NCBI RefSeq assembly: GCF_047496725.1
Contig: NC_132980.1
Span: 9,034,572-9,098,571 of the forward strand
Length of the DNA: 64,000 nucleotides
Reading direction: 5' to 3'
Origin: Anoplolepis gracilipes
Taxonomy: Eukaryota > Arthropoda > Insecta > Hymenoptera > Formicidae
A model generated the notes under the pieces. It was given only the letters and a program-made list of their open reading frames with translations. It was not told the DNA's origin and did not search any database. How positions within the stretch are numbered: the stretch's first letter is position 1; each line of letters opens with the position of its first letter. Made by a program: the position numbers and the translations under genes. Below, in pieces: positions 26,311-39,178 of this stretch.

Positions 26311-26963
26311 TTAATTTAAAAAAATCAGATTTGTTACAATATAAAAATAATGCTAGAGCAAGCCGGATAAAGCGCACATATATGACGAAGAATGCAGAGC
26401 ATTCATCATCGATAATTGAATTGGCGAGGGCATATTTGCTATGCGTGCATTTTTTGCTGGTTGTATACGTGTCGAATACAAGTGTGAATGTTGCTTAGTT
26501 GTATGTAATTTTTTCAAGTCACTTTCAATCGAGACACTGCTGGAACTAAATCCTTTTTTATTATGAGCGATTCTATTTCTTTCTTCTCTCTCACGCTTTC
26601 TCCCCCCCCCCCTCCCTCTTCCTCCTTCCTTCTCTTTCTCTTTCCCCTTTTCTTTTGCTTTTTCTTTTATAATCCTGATGCTCAAAACCTTTCAATATTC
26701 TTAAAATTTATAAGAAAAAAATTATAAGCAAATTAATTCGTCTAAAATATACGGCAGAATGGACTGTATGATTATGTTGGCAATCGTTAATAATTTATAA
26801 AGTTTTTTTTCTAAGAATTTAATTTTAAAAAATTGGTGCCTTCTGATCTTTTCTGATAACGATCTCAGAATAATTATATATCTTATCATACTTTTCGACT
26901 ATAAAGGATTTATGATCGTAAATTTATATGTTTGCCTTATTTTGGATTCTTGATTATTTGTTA

Positions 26964-26971
<8 letters not shown>

Positions 26972-26994
<23 letters not shown>

Positions 26995-26998
26995 TATC
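26972..26998. repeat. (TA)n microsatellite
   Basis: TA dinucleotide run after an A run. Confidence 0.95.
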
Positions 26999-29900
26999 TA
27001 TATGTGATGCGAAATTTTAATGTAACAATTTATTTAGCATGACAATTTATGCTTTTTATCGATTGTTATTTCAAAATAAAGTTTCACGTTATGCATTATT
27101 AGCGACATGTGCCAACTTTATCAGCTAAGCCTATGTAACTTTCTGTGTATTATTAATTCATTACGTAGCTTGATTCTACCATTGATAATGCGATAGTATC
27201 TGCTATATACGTTGTCGAAAAGGATTCGTTCGGATGATTTATTCGTCGCTTCGATCGCTTTGGTCTTCGAATACGAATGGCTTCAATAAGCCGCACTGCG
27301 GCTCGTTATCATTGTGTACAGAACACGAACGCTTTAATCGATCGAAAAAAGTATACGATATTCAAGTCGCGAAAGTCACGAAGCTGTGTTGTCGTAGAAT
27401 CAAGCTTCAAGAGAACGCGCACTGAGTAATGAGCCTTTCTTACACGCAATCCGTAAGTTTGAGCATAACAGACGGTCGTAGAATAAATCGAACAAATGCG
27501 AATGTCTCAAAATATGTATACACACACACACAAATAATACTACATTTGAGGGGAAGGGCAAATGTTTGAAAATCGTAATATTCGCACTATAAAATTAATA
27601 TATTTGTACACTTCCTATTTTTATGAATATATTATTTATGATCCAAACACACAGAATAAAATTTTTTAATGATAAAACGTTTTTCTCGATTGTAATAAAC
27701 TCAACCTCGGCTATTTTTACAGGCGGATAAAATAGCTCTATTGAACGTGAGTGAGATCTAAACGTAGAGTAAGTCTTACGTCGTGTTCGTCATAATGAGC
27801 TCTTTTATGAAAGTATACGTACAATTGAAACGAGGATTAACGACGATTAGCGGAGACAAACCGGAAATAAATATCGTCGAGAAGCGTTCGTGCATTTTTC
27901 ATTTATGCGGATAACGAGTTCCATATTTGTAAAACAGTCTCTTTTTCTTAAATGCATTAAATGCAATGACTTTCGATTATAGTCGCGCGCGAAAGCGCAT
28001 TCTCGAAATATTTGTTCAAGTTTAACTCTTGTATGTATATTTTTGTCGCACTTTCACAACGCCAGTCTGCAAGATTTCGACATTGTAATATCGTAATGCG
28101 CTATTGTATAAAAGATATATTTTGCTTAATTAATAGTTAATTTCTTAAATATTTTTTTATTTAGCAGAAAACTAAAAAGTATATTAATGACTTGAAAAAT
28201 TTATTATTTCATTATAAAAAAGATAAATGATATTTAATATATTAATTAGCTATTTCCAAGAATATTGAAGAGCCACAATCCTTCGATCTTTCGTTTTTTC
28301 TCAAAATTAATTGTTTTGAATATTTCTTCTGAAATTATTAAAAGATGTCAAAGTTTTTTGTTATCAAATTTTTATCTTTCCTATATTATTTATTTACTTT
28401 TATAAAATATTTATAGTTTAAAGAATTTATTTGTGTAAAATGCAACATAAATTATCAAAACATTGCAGAAAATGATATGTATAATGACGCTTGATTGTAG
28501 ACTTGCGTAGTTCACTTGTGTAAATCCAAATATAATTACAAAAATATGTTAAAATTATATTGGACATATATTTCCATAGGTAGTTATATGTATGTTAGGA
28601 TTAATTTTTTTACGCACGAACACAGTAACTTAAATTTCCGATCTATTGCAATACATTCTCGGGAATTAATATTTTATAATTAATATTATAGATTTTGCAA
28701 CGTACAAATTTGATTATTTATTATATGTATATCGAACATGTACTTACAATTAGCTTTGCTGCTCCAGCTTAGCATAAGCATAAGAGAATAACTATTATAA
28801 TGAAAAGCAAATGGCAACGCATACGCATAATCTAAAAAACTGCCATAATTGAATGACAGAGTGTGCACAAAATTTCATATGAATGAGAGAAAGGGGAGAA
28901 TTAAAAGCGGAACATAAATTAAGAAAAATATTCAGTCAGTTCTTGAGTGTTCAAGAAAGTAGATTTTGTGCATGGTTATCTTATACACAATACTGCGATA
29001 AAAAAAATTTAAACTAATTAATAGGTAAATCTATTGTTACGCGTTATTACAGTCTTGTTTAATTTGTGATACTATGGTATTACGAACACAGTATAATAAT
29101 GTTATGCCATTTAACATATGTAAGAAGACATTTTGGCGAGATAGCATCACGCAAGAAAAAGGCGTTTTGTTAGTGAGTCGTAAATTACGATTTTTTATGA
29201 GTATAACAATTAATATTTTTTTAAAAAAGTACTAAATCGTACATCGACTTGAGATATGTCAAGAAGAATTTTATTAATTAACGAAATGTGAATGTTAACT
29301 AGCGAAAGATTGCGTTTGATCTTTGTTCCTTATTAAATAACTAATAAATGAAAGGAAAAAAACTAATCAATTCAGCAAAAAACTAATAAGTGAAAGAAAA
29401 AACTGCTGACAAAACAAGAAGAAGCTTCCGATCTTTTTGTACTAATATAAATGCGATATTTTTTTCTACAAAGATATCATTGCTACTGCATTTTTTATTC
29501 TTATTTTTTATCAACTTAACAAGCGGACAAAGGTTTTTTTTATATATCAAACCCACAATGCTTTTATAATGAGAAACCACATCAATTCCAGTATCCATGG
29601 TTTTGCAATATTTAATCTTTTATAAATCTATGTAATTTTCTATAGAAAAAGTGGCTTTATTGACGATGAGCGCATAATTAGCGCAGTAAGGACAACATTC
29701 GCGTGCGATTTTCTTAAATTTTTGACAATATTTTAATATGTGCATCGTGTTATTTTTTATTATTTTAATTTAAAATTCAAATTGCTTTAAAAATAAAAAT
29801 AAAATTTTTGTAAATTAAAAATTAGCGAAAAAGTGCTAAAGAATGTTGCAAAGATATCTTCTGAACATTTTTGTGTCGTACAATAGATTTTGCGTAAATC

Positions 29901-30382
29901 GCAAACAGCCATATAAAATTGCATAACACAATGCTAAATAATAAAACGATACTTTACGTGTTCATAGAAGGATGATCTGCGCATGTCATTATTGTGTAAT
30001 CATCTACCGTCATGTATCACAATTTCATATTCTCTGGGCGCACTTCAAAGATTTAAAGAAAGCGTAAAAGACTGCGACGCAGTTAAAAAGTATCGCGTCA
30101 TGTACCTAAACATTACGAACTCTGTAATGATTCTCATTATATTTTTGTACATAATTGGGAAAAATTTTACGAGAGAATAAAGCGATTGAATGAAAGTAAT
30201 ATTACTTGGCGTATTCGAAAACCATGAAAATTAATAATTCACTTAAATAAAAAAAAATAATATATATTACTGAATATACAAAAAAATTGCTCGATTCTAT
30301 ATATAATTTCATATTTGTTATATAATTTTTGGAAATTTAAACAAACTTGAAAATTGTAAAATAATAGGATAAGTATATATAC

Positions 30383-30388
<6 letters not shown>

Positions 30389-30433
<45 letters not shown>
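30389..30433. repeat. (AT)n microsatellite
   Basis: AT dinucleotide run of about 22 units. Confidence 0.95.
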
Positions 30434-30435
<2 letters not shown>

Positions 30436-30809
30436 CTTCACTTAATTTACTTAAAGTAAAAAATTAAATATACACAATTCAGTTTTTAATTTTCTCTTCA
30501 TTTTTTTTTAATAAAATCAATCTTTGTTGTTATGTTTATTAAAATTGAGAAAAATGCGGAAAAATAATATAATTAATATTAATATATATATATATTAATA
30601 ATATAAGTAATAGTAATAATATATATTAATAATATAATTAAATGTTTGCCGGAACATGGTAAAAATGTGAAAATCTCAGTTTTTCGAGGTACATGATTAA
30701 TATTAATATATTATTAACGTTAAAACGTTGCAGATGTACAACGCATGGCTTTATTATATTAAACATTTATCGAGCGTTATTCATATATTATAAAACGACG
30801 TATACATAC

Positions 30810-30866
30810 CTGGCAATGATCGCAGGCCATTTGAATCCAATGCACTCCTGATTTATGCGAAGACAT
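30810..30866 (-). other. Candidate coding first exon of an unassigned divergent gene
   Basis: In a CpG-rich block, a minus-strand ATG at 30866 opens 19 codons (MSSHKSGVHWIQMACDHCQ) and ends exactly at a strong donor, CAG|GTATGTATA. The frame also stays open upstream to 31145, so an earlier start is possible. No following exon was recognised at lower coordinates. It faces away from CCAR1, as expected for a shared promoter. I do not recognise the protein. Confidence 0.35.
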
Positions 30867-31079
30867 AACGCGAAGTGGATTTATCGAAATCGCGCTCAAT
30901 ATAACGAGACGATCACACGCGATGTTTATTACACTTACGTACGGCACTTTCGCGAGACACTTTATCGCGCGCGAGACACTTTCGAACGGTAAAATAATCG
31001 CGAAAACTAGATTTAATACGAAGCGCGATTCGATGCAACTCCGTCGCGTCTCGTGACCGGATTCAAAATGTAACGGAAC

Positions 31080-31125
31080 TTGCGATTCTCGAAGTATCGA
31101 AATTGCGATTCTCGAAGTATCGAAA
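31080..31125. repeat. Exact 23-bp tandem duplication
   Basis: TTGCGATTCTCGAAGTATCG plus AAA occurs twice back to back without mismatch, inside the CpG-rich promoter block. Confidence 0.95.
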
Positions 31126-31402
31126 CGACCGAGGCAGCGGACCAATCAGAGACTTGCTCCTTCGTGTGTTAGTTGCACTTCGTGTACGTAGCTCTATTTC
31201 TCTGCAACAATAAATATATATCTATTTTATTCTCGATGTAAAAAAAAGTAATATGAAAAAAAATGCAAAAGTAAAAAATAGATTTTGCAGGTTTCTTCAT
31301 TTTTTTTATAGATCTAAAGAGAAATGAATACGAAAGTATAATTGAAATAATCAGAGAAAACAGAATTCAAAGCAAATTTTAATAAATATCCGAAATGTGA
31401 TC

Positions 31403-31406
<4 letters not shown>

Positions 31407-31459
<53 letters not shown>
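31407..31459. repeat. (AT)n microsatellite
   Basis: AT dinucleotide run of about 26 units between the two CpG-rich blocks. Confidence 0.95.
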
Positions 31460-31461
<2 letters not shown>

Positions 31462-31799
31462 AATATATAATTTATATTACCTAACAAACACCTTCGTGAT
31501 TGATGCGGGGTTATTTGACAAGAGATCGGAGCAAATATCTGATATTAAAATCTCACCGATGTATGCGCACGTCCTTCGAGGAGGTACTCCAAAACCGGAA
31601 ATGATTAGCGCGCGACTTCCGCTCAAACCGAACGCTGCTCCGACTTCCGACTCGACTCGCGTAGTACGTGTGGAAATATGGCGCCCGAATGAAGGACGCT
31701 GAACGCGAGTACCTGCCAGATTAGCCGTCGCGTTTGTACACATATACGTATATATTCTCACAGAGGTGTCTGGAAAAGTCAGCCTGACCCTTCGGCAGA

Positions 31800-34700
31800 A
31801 TGAGCAATCTGCCTTTTGGCGGCGGCAAGAACCCACCTTGGGTCCGTAATGCAGGTGGGTCGTGTTACCATCGCTTGCTTTCCGCAACGAGAATCGAGAT
31901 CACCTTGGTCGTTGTCCCGTGTGCGATACGAGGTGTAAACGATGTCGTCAAATTCCTTTCCGGTTGACGCGAGTTGACAGTTGACGGCCCGCCTTCGATC
32001 TATTATGCAAGCGTGCTACATCATTCGCGATGTTCTGTTCGAAAATCCTTGCGAGGATCGTTCTCGATTTTCCGATGACCTCTAAAGTATAGTGATCAGT
32101 GAAACGATGCGATATCTCTAGGGGAACTCTGTTATTTACTCCTTTTTATTTTTATTGTCTTTTTTTTCTTTCAACGTTTTTGTGTGTCATTTATATCTCT
32201 CGGGAAACTTTTAGTTTAAATATCAAGCTTCTTATATAACATTTTTAATACATAATAATATTGTACAATTATCCGATATGACAGTAAGGCAATATTAAAA
32301 TTTTGATTGATATGATTTATATCATGATATATAATGATTTTAACTGTATTTGTGGAAGGCCAAGGTATACAGAATATCCAGCAGCAAATGTTAGGTCAAG
32401 CCATGGGCAGCATCGGAGGGCAGCCAATGGTCCAGTACCAACAGCAAACTCAACAAGTGTATCAACAAAGTTTGGGACTACAGCAGGTAGATATTGAGAA
32501 TTAATATTTTCATGCAATTGATACAAGTTGATTAATTGTCTTTAATGAGTTAAATATAAATGATTCTATATCTATTTTATGCGTAGCCTAATATCACTAT
32601 GGCATCAATGGCAACCCTTGGTTCAAATTTACCATCGGGTATAGCTGGACAGTTATATCCACAAGTAGCTACAGTCTCTTATCCAACGCCACGAGCATTG
32701 AACACAAATGCTTTTCAACCTTCTGTAACTGGTGTTCCGCAACAGGTGCAACAGAATGTACCTTCATCGTCTACAAAGCAAAGAGTTTTCACAGGCACTG
32801 TTACCAAAGTACACGATAATTTTGGTTTTGTAGATGAAGATGTATTTTTCCAAACTAGGTAAGCACAGAAGTTTAACCTATTTTTTTTTCATATTTTTCT
32901 AGAAAGAATTTATAAATTTATAATTTTGATAAATTTCAATAAATCTATTTTGCTTTTTCTTTCAGTGCATGTGTGAAGGGATCTAATCCTGTAGTAGGAG
33001 ATCGTGTGCTTGTAGAGGCATCGTATAATCCTTCTATGCCGTTCAAATGGAATGCCACTAGAATACAAGTGCTCCCTATGAGTAATAATAGCAACAATGC
33101 AAATACTCAACAAACTAACCAATCAAACCGTCAACAACAACAGCAACAACAACAGCCAAATAGGACATCGAGCACTTACAATGCTGTACCGCCTCCTACA
33201 GAAAATCCCAACAATAGGTAAAGTGATTATTATTGTCTTTATTAATTACATTATTGTATAATTTATACCTACATTTTAATTGTATAATCTATTATTTTTA
33301 TTATTACTTGGTTTATAATTATCCAAATCTTAAATATTGAGTATTAAAGTCATTTAATATAGCTTGTATAATTAATACTATAATATATTGAGATCCAATA
33401 ATTCATAAGTTTGTGGATCTACTTACTAGTAAAATCTTATTGAATATATTGAAAATAAAGTTCAAGTTTCAACAAATATTTTAAATATTTGGTTCCAAAG
33501 ATTTTGTGTAAGTAATATGTAAAATCACTTTAATATGATGTGCAATATTCTGTTACTAATAAAGTTTTTTTACATTATATTGTAGTAGGTTCACAACCAG
33601 TACAACAAATTCCAACACTACCAGTAATCGTAACAAGGTTGGTAGAGTAAGAGAAAGATCTCCACGCGAGCGAAGAAACGATGACGAAGAAATAGAACGG
33701 AAGAGACGTCGCGAAGAGAGAATAAGAGAACGCGAGAAGAAGGAGGATCGAAGCCCATCAAGGACTAGAAGAAGCAAATCGCCCAGACCTCGTCGGCGTG
33801 CGAGAGTAGTACCGCGTTACATGGTGCAAATACCAAAAATCGCACTCGACCTGTAAGTATAATATATAGTTTATTTTACGTGGCGGACGTGTATCCATTA
33901 GCAGAGTTTTATTACTGCTTATTATCACAGGCCTGAAGCAGATGTTCTTGAGATAAGAAGACGTTATCAAAATATGTACATTCCTAGCGACTTCTTTTCA
34001 ACTAACTTCAGATGGGTCGATGCCTTTCCACCACATATGCCATTTACCCTTAATAAACCATGCTCCTTCCATGTTACGCATAAAGACGTCGATCCGTGTA
34101 ATGAAAATACAGCGGTACTAGAACCCTCGGATGCTGATTATCTGTTCTCTGCAAAGGTCTGTCAAGAAGTTGTGTTGCGATTGTCTTTATAGGACATGAG
34201 ACGGGCGATTTCAAATTTCGAATCTATGCGTCGATATTTATAGCGTGATAGGGCATATACATACATACGTACATGCATGCATGTCAAAATGATTTTGCGT
34301 ACTGAATATATTTTAATTGCTTTTTAGGTCATGCTCATATCTATGCCTGCCATGGAAGAGATATACAAAAGATGTTGTGGTGTTTCCGAAGATAGGGATC
34401 CCGATCGCGATTACGTTCATCCTACGCGCCTTATAAATTTCTTAGTAGGCTTACGGGGCAAAAACGAAACAATGGCCATAGGTGGGCCATGGAGTCCCTC
34501 ATTAGACGGGCCTAATCCTGAAAAAGATCCGTCTGTATTAATTAGGACAGCCGTGAGGACTTGTAAAGCACTTACCGGCATAGATTTATCCAGCTGCACT
34601 CAGTGGTACGCTTTTTCAAGTAGCAATACTTTTTGTTGAATGTATAATATTCTAAAGCACTTTTACAAAATTGCTTCTTTAAAGCCCCGATTTGTTACAA

Positions 34701-37079
34701 AAAACGATGTAGTATCACTGAATTTTTCTTCTCGTGTATATTGCACATTTACATTCCAACAATATTATTTCGCAAACAAATACAAAAGGTCACAATTATG
34801 GAATTTTTTATATTTTTTTTAAACTTGCTCATTTTTTTTCTTTTTTATTATCTAAGTTACATTTTTAAATTTTTATTTCTTATACGACGTAAAAACAAAC
34901 ATTTGAAAAAAATCAGAATAGGACATTATAGCGTTAAGGTATATATCTATGATAGATGTATTATTCACTATTTCGATAGAGAGAAACTTTAACATCAGTT
35001 CTCTGATTTGATAAACTAAGATTGTAGCTCGATTTCTCTTCGTTGGAGGTATGTATTTAGTCTCTAAATACGAGCGACCGATGGAGATTGCTGCACAGGA
35101 TCCCGGTTTCAAGCACACCCTCCCATCGACGATGATATATGAGCAGTCGCGGCAGACAAATCATCACTATTGTTCTATTATTATTATTATTATTATTATT
35201 ATAATTATAATATGATTGTGACCCATTAAGTTGTGCTTTCTCTCTCTCAAATGGTCTCTACGTTGTGCGCTGTACGTGGCTTTGTATGCAGTGCGTGGGC
35301 TTTACGAACAAGCGAACGAACACTTAGCATATAAGGCAACGCTAAGCGCCATTAACCTGAGTTGACGTTTGGGTATTGTTTTTCCTTGCGGCACAGGTAC
35401 CGCTTCCTGGAACTCTACTACAGACGCGCAGAAACGACCCACAAGTCCGGGCGAGTGGTACCCTCTCGCGTTGAAACCGTCATACTATTTCTCCCAGATG
35501 TTTGGAGCTGTGTACCTACCAGATTGGAATGGGACGGGCTACAACTCAACTATAAGAAACAACTGGAGCGAAAGCTGCTGCGTGCCTCCTCTAACACCGA
35601 CGATTTGGATGCTGCCAATGAGACTGATGAGGCTGCCGTCACTGATCAAAAGGCACTGCCAACATCATGCCATTTTATACCTTTTTATATTTATATTTAT
35701 ATATATTTATATATATATATATATATATATACTCGTGCCACCGTTTCTTCCCATTACTAAACTAAATTTTCAATAGGCTATACTTGTCCATCGATCCTAT
35801 TAGCTCAATCTATCTCGGGCATTATTTCTTGTCTTTGTTTTTTTTCTCTTTTTTTTCTTTTTTTTTTCTTTTCCTTGTTTTATGCAATTCATTGCATTTA
35901 TTGTCAGTTGCAAAAAAAATTCATAATTTAGATATGTTGGATTATAATGCACAGATATGTTGTGACAGTAGTCTAAAAAAACAAATATGTTAGTGAATGA
36001 TTAGACTCTTTGCTTTTTGAATGAAATACATGTTTATAGATTTGATATTTTCCATAAGAGAAGACATTTTATTTTATGGAATAAGTAACATTTGTATTGC
36101 AAAAGCATCATATACAATTCTTAACAAGTTATTTAATAAGCACAGTTTAAGTGTATATATCTCATAACTTATATTAAGGTTGTTTTATTCTGTATATAAG
36201 TTAACGAGAAATTCTCAATGTAAGCACTTTTAAATGTCGGAGAGGATCGACGGATAATGTATCGCTCCCTTAGCCAATGGCAGTCACATTGCATTAACAA
36301 GAGAAGCAAGCAAGCCTAGCTCGGAGAAGAGCGCAGCTGAGCCATTCCCTTTCCTGAAACCTTCACCAACATTGAGAAAATCTCATTCAAAAGTTTTCAT
36401 TTAATCATCGTTATATACTACAACCTTGTTGATATTATCCATAACACACAGACACCAGAGCCAGGACACTATGAGATTCTAGCAGTTATTGAGTCATACT
36501 TGACGGTCATCGTGAATGAAGATATGTTTATATCGTTACAATGCGAGAGAGAATGTTGAAAATAGTAGAGAGTGATGAAAGAATGAAGAGGGAGTGGTTT
36601 CGTTTCGTTATAGGGGCTGCTTCTGTTTTTGTAGTTTTTTTCTCTGGGCTTTTTACTTCTACTTCTTCATTAACATGTACTTTCTTTTTTCAGGATGATT
36701 CTATGCCTGAGAAGAAAGATCCTACGCATTATTCTGAGCTAGATCCGAAATCGATGAACGTTAGTACTTAAAGGCACTTAATAAAACTTATTTCTATTTT
36801 ATTACTTTTTTTAAAATGGAAATTCAACATATTTTATTCCAATACAGGTAAACGAATTGCGTCAAGAATTGGCAGCTCGTAATTTGAGTTCGAAAGGCTT
36901 GAAGTCACAATTGCTGGCGAGACTTGTGAAGGCTGTAAAGTCAGAACAAGCCAAAGAGGAAGGTCGGCAAGATGAAGATGACAATGAAGAAGATATTTCG
37001 CCATCGAAAGAAGAGGATGATAAAAAATTCAGAGATAACAAAGATGTAAATAATAGATATATTTACAAAATTATAGTTA

Positions 37080-37133
<54 letters not shown>

Positions 37134-38376
37134 ATTAAATTATATCCTGAAAATATCTGACATTTTTAATATTTATCTACTTAGCATGATGAAGATAAGA
37201 GAAAGCTTTACGAACGTGAACGTGCCGTACTCGAGAAGAGGTATACTTTGCCCGATTCGTCGCATATTATTGTTCATCCTTCTAGAATGGCCAAGAGTGG
37301 AAAATTTGATTGCACAGTCATGTCTTTGAGCGTATTGTTAGACTATAGACCGGAAGATACCAAGGTTGTTAATTTATTTAAAAATTATTTTTGTTTATTT
37401 TAAGAAATATAATTTCTATGTAAATCTTTTGTACACAGGAGCATTCCTTTGAAGTATCTCTTTTTGCTGAATTGTTCAATGAAATGTTGATGCGAGATTT
37501 CGGTTTCCGCATTTATCGTTCATTATCCAGTCTCCCTGAAAAAATTAAGGAGAAGGACGAAGATAAGAAGAAAGATAAGAAGGACGATAAGAGAGATGAC
37601 AAGAAAGATGATAAGAGAAAGGAAGATGAGAAGAAATCTAAAAAAGATGAAAAGCGGGATGATAAGAAGAGAGAAGAAACTAAAGATAAGAAGGATGATA
37701 AAGATGCAAAAAATAAAATGGATGACAAAGATAAAGAAAAGGATAAAAATGATGATGAAGAGGAAGATGAAGAAGATGAATCTGATGTAAAAATTTATTC
37801 TTTATATTATTTATTTTAGTCTACTATTCTAATATATTTCTTTAAGCGAACTGAAAATTTTTTTATAAGTACAAATGGATTTATGGAATGTGTATAATAT
37901 ATGTAAATGTGTTTATATATTTTATGGCTTATTATGTATAACTTGTATTTATATTATGTATTACTTGTACAGGATGACGATTCTGTGAAAGATGGTAGAA
38001 GGGACAGAGACAAAGATGGGAAGAAAAGAAAAACAAAACTATACACATACGATCCTTACCTTCTACTGTCATTTGTGTATTTCGATCAAACACATTGTGG
38101 ATATATATTTGATAAGGACATAGAAGAACTTATTTATACTCTGGGATTGAATTTATCAAGAGCTCAAGTACGAAAATTAGTACAAAAGGTTGTTACGAGA
38201 GATTCTTTGCATTATCGCAAATTGACGGATAAATCAAAAGAAGATGATTTAAAAGATGAGAAGAAGGATGATAAAGAAAATGATAGAGGTGAATCGGCCA
38301 AAACAGAGAATGAGGAAGAGATATTGCGTTCACTTGCCCTTGGTAATGCATCTTCTTAACATAAAATATTATTACA

Positions 38377-38434
<58 letters not shown>

Positions 38435-39178
38435 AATTAATATACTAATTATTATCTTATATGTTTATAGGAAATAAAAAATTATTACCTGTCTTTGTGG
38501 GAAGTGGACCGCCTTCGAAAAGAGCGCGAAGAGAAGATTGCATCTTAGAAAAAAGCGACGAAGAAACTATTCCGGAAGGTATTGTTTTGTACAAAGGCTC
38601 CCTATTGGATGTAGAAAAACTCGTTAGTCAATTGAAAAGATCTGAGAAAGCGCGTTTAGACACTGAAGATCGTATGATGGAAATTCAGCATGAATTAACA
38701 GTAGTTAATGAAAAATCTACAAAACAAACCAATAATATTAAAAGTCTTTCGGAAGATCTAAAAATGTACAAAGATAAATTACGAAGCACAGAAGAAAAGC
38801 TCAAGAAAGTTTCTGTGAGTATATTCATTTTTTATTATACATCCAATTAACAAAAAACAGAGTTGCAATACCATTTTTTCATATTTGCAGACCGATTGCC
38901 ATACTTACCTAACTGCAGTTAAAAATATGTACCAAATAGCAGCAAAAATAATGCAGATTGATACGAGGAAGGTAGAGATAGTAGAAATTCAAGATGAAAA
39001 AATGGGCAGTGAGATAAATGGTTCAGAGACGGAAAACAAATTTAAAACTGATACGAGGTGGGGAGATAGTAAGGTCCAAGTAAAGAAGGAATCGGTGGAT
39101 ATAGATAAAGACAAGAAATCTGACAATAAAACTTCTGTCAAAAAGGAGATTATCGAAATGGACAAGGAGAAGAAATAA
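31800..39178 (+). CDS. CCAR1: Cell division cycle and apoptosis regulator 1 (CCAR1) orthologue, 15 exons
   Basis: Nuclear coactivator and RNA-associated protein. Coding exons: 31800-31854, 32359-32486, 32587-32858, 32966-33217, 33586-33852, 33931-34156, 34328-34605, 35397-35652, 36694-36759, 36848-37045, 37185-37364, 37439-37786, 37973-38342, 38471-38814, 38891-39178. They total about 1175 residues against about 1150 in human. Order: N-terminal FGGGKNPPW as in vertebrate CCAR1; Gln-rich stretch; S1-like domain about residues 125-190 (RVFTG.V.K.HD.FGFVDEDVFF); RS/RE-rich region, about 236-324; DBC1-type inactive nudix-like region, about 325-578; SAP DNA-binding motif, about 600-634 (NELRQEL..R.LSSKGLKSQL); Lys/Asp-rich charged block, about 727-842; EF-hand-like segment near 869-912; C-terminal coiled coil. 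The donor of exon 8 is uncertain (35652 or 35637). Short introns carry AT microsatellites. Start chosen by match to the conserved N-terminus. Confidence 0.95.
33218..33585 (+). other. CCAR1 intron 4
   Basis: AT-rich 368-bp intron ending in a tandem acceptor TAGTAG. Nothing else seen. Confidence 0.9.
34606..35396 (+). other. CCAR1 intron 7
   Basis: 791-bp intron from GTACGC to CACAG. AT-rich, with a short TTA repeat near 35177-35200. Its last 300 bases are GC-richer but closed in all useful frames before the acceptor. Confidence 0.85.
35653..36693 (+). other. CCAR1 intron 8
   Basis: About 1 kb. It contains a (TA)n run at 35689-35731, a T-rich run near 35838-35880 and a GC-richer patch at about 36230-36400. 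The acceptor TTTTTTCAG at 36693 is strong; the donor is not. Confidence 0.7.
35689..35731. repeat. TA-rich microsatellite
   Basis: TATATT units passing into a TA run, just after the putative end of CCAR1 exon 8. Confidence 0.9.
37083..37129. repeat. (AT)n microsatellite in CCAR1 intron 10
   Basis: AT dinucleotide run of about 23 units. Confidence 0.95.
38381..38431. repeat. (TA)n microsatellite in CCAR1 intron 13
   Basis: TA dinucleotide run of about 25 units. Confidence 0.95.

Larger units (their letters stand above)
26311..30809. other. AT-rich intergenic stretch
   Basis: No gene could be supported. It holds a C/T-rich run near 26590-26660, a (TA)n run at 26972-26998, a GC-richer patch at about 27180-27480, and an (AT)n run at 30389-30433. 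If the candidate minus-strand exon at 30810-30866 is real, this stretch should contain its intron. Confidence 0.6.
30870..31799. promoter_or_regulatory. CpG-rich promoter region of CCAR1, possibly bidirectional
   Basis: Two CpG-dense blocks (about 30870-31190 and 31500-31799) flank an AT microsatellite and end at the CCAR1 start codon. The left block holds two exact copies of a 23-bp unit (31080-31125) and a doubled CGCGAGACACTTT. The right block has ATGGCGCC near 31678, possibly within the 5' UTR. No TATA box is evident. The start site is not defined. Confidence 0.55.

Noticed and set aside
31477..31887. 136-codon minus-strand ORF overlapping the CCAR1 start
   Set aside because: It is antisense to CCAR1 exon 1 and its CpG-rich leader; no similarity seen, most likely a shadow frame.
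35362..35760. Second long open frame overlapping CCAR1 exon 8
   Set aside because: Only the frame reading RFLELYYRRAETTHKSGRVV matches CCAR1; the overlapping frame is a shadow.
36452..36511. Possible 20-codon phase-0 exon between CCAR1 exons 8 and 9
   Set aside because: The acceptor lacks a pyrimidine tract and the donor is GTGAAT; no conservation with known CCAR1 could be recalled.
36541..36693. Open frame extending CCAR1 exon 9 upstream
   Set aside because: It reads through a polypyrimidine tract and a strong acceptor at 36693; conserved sequence begins only after that acceptor.
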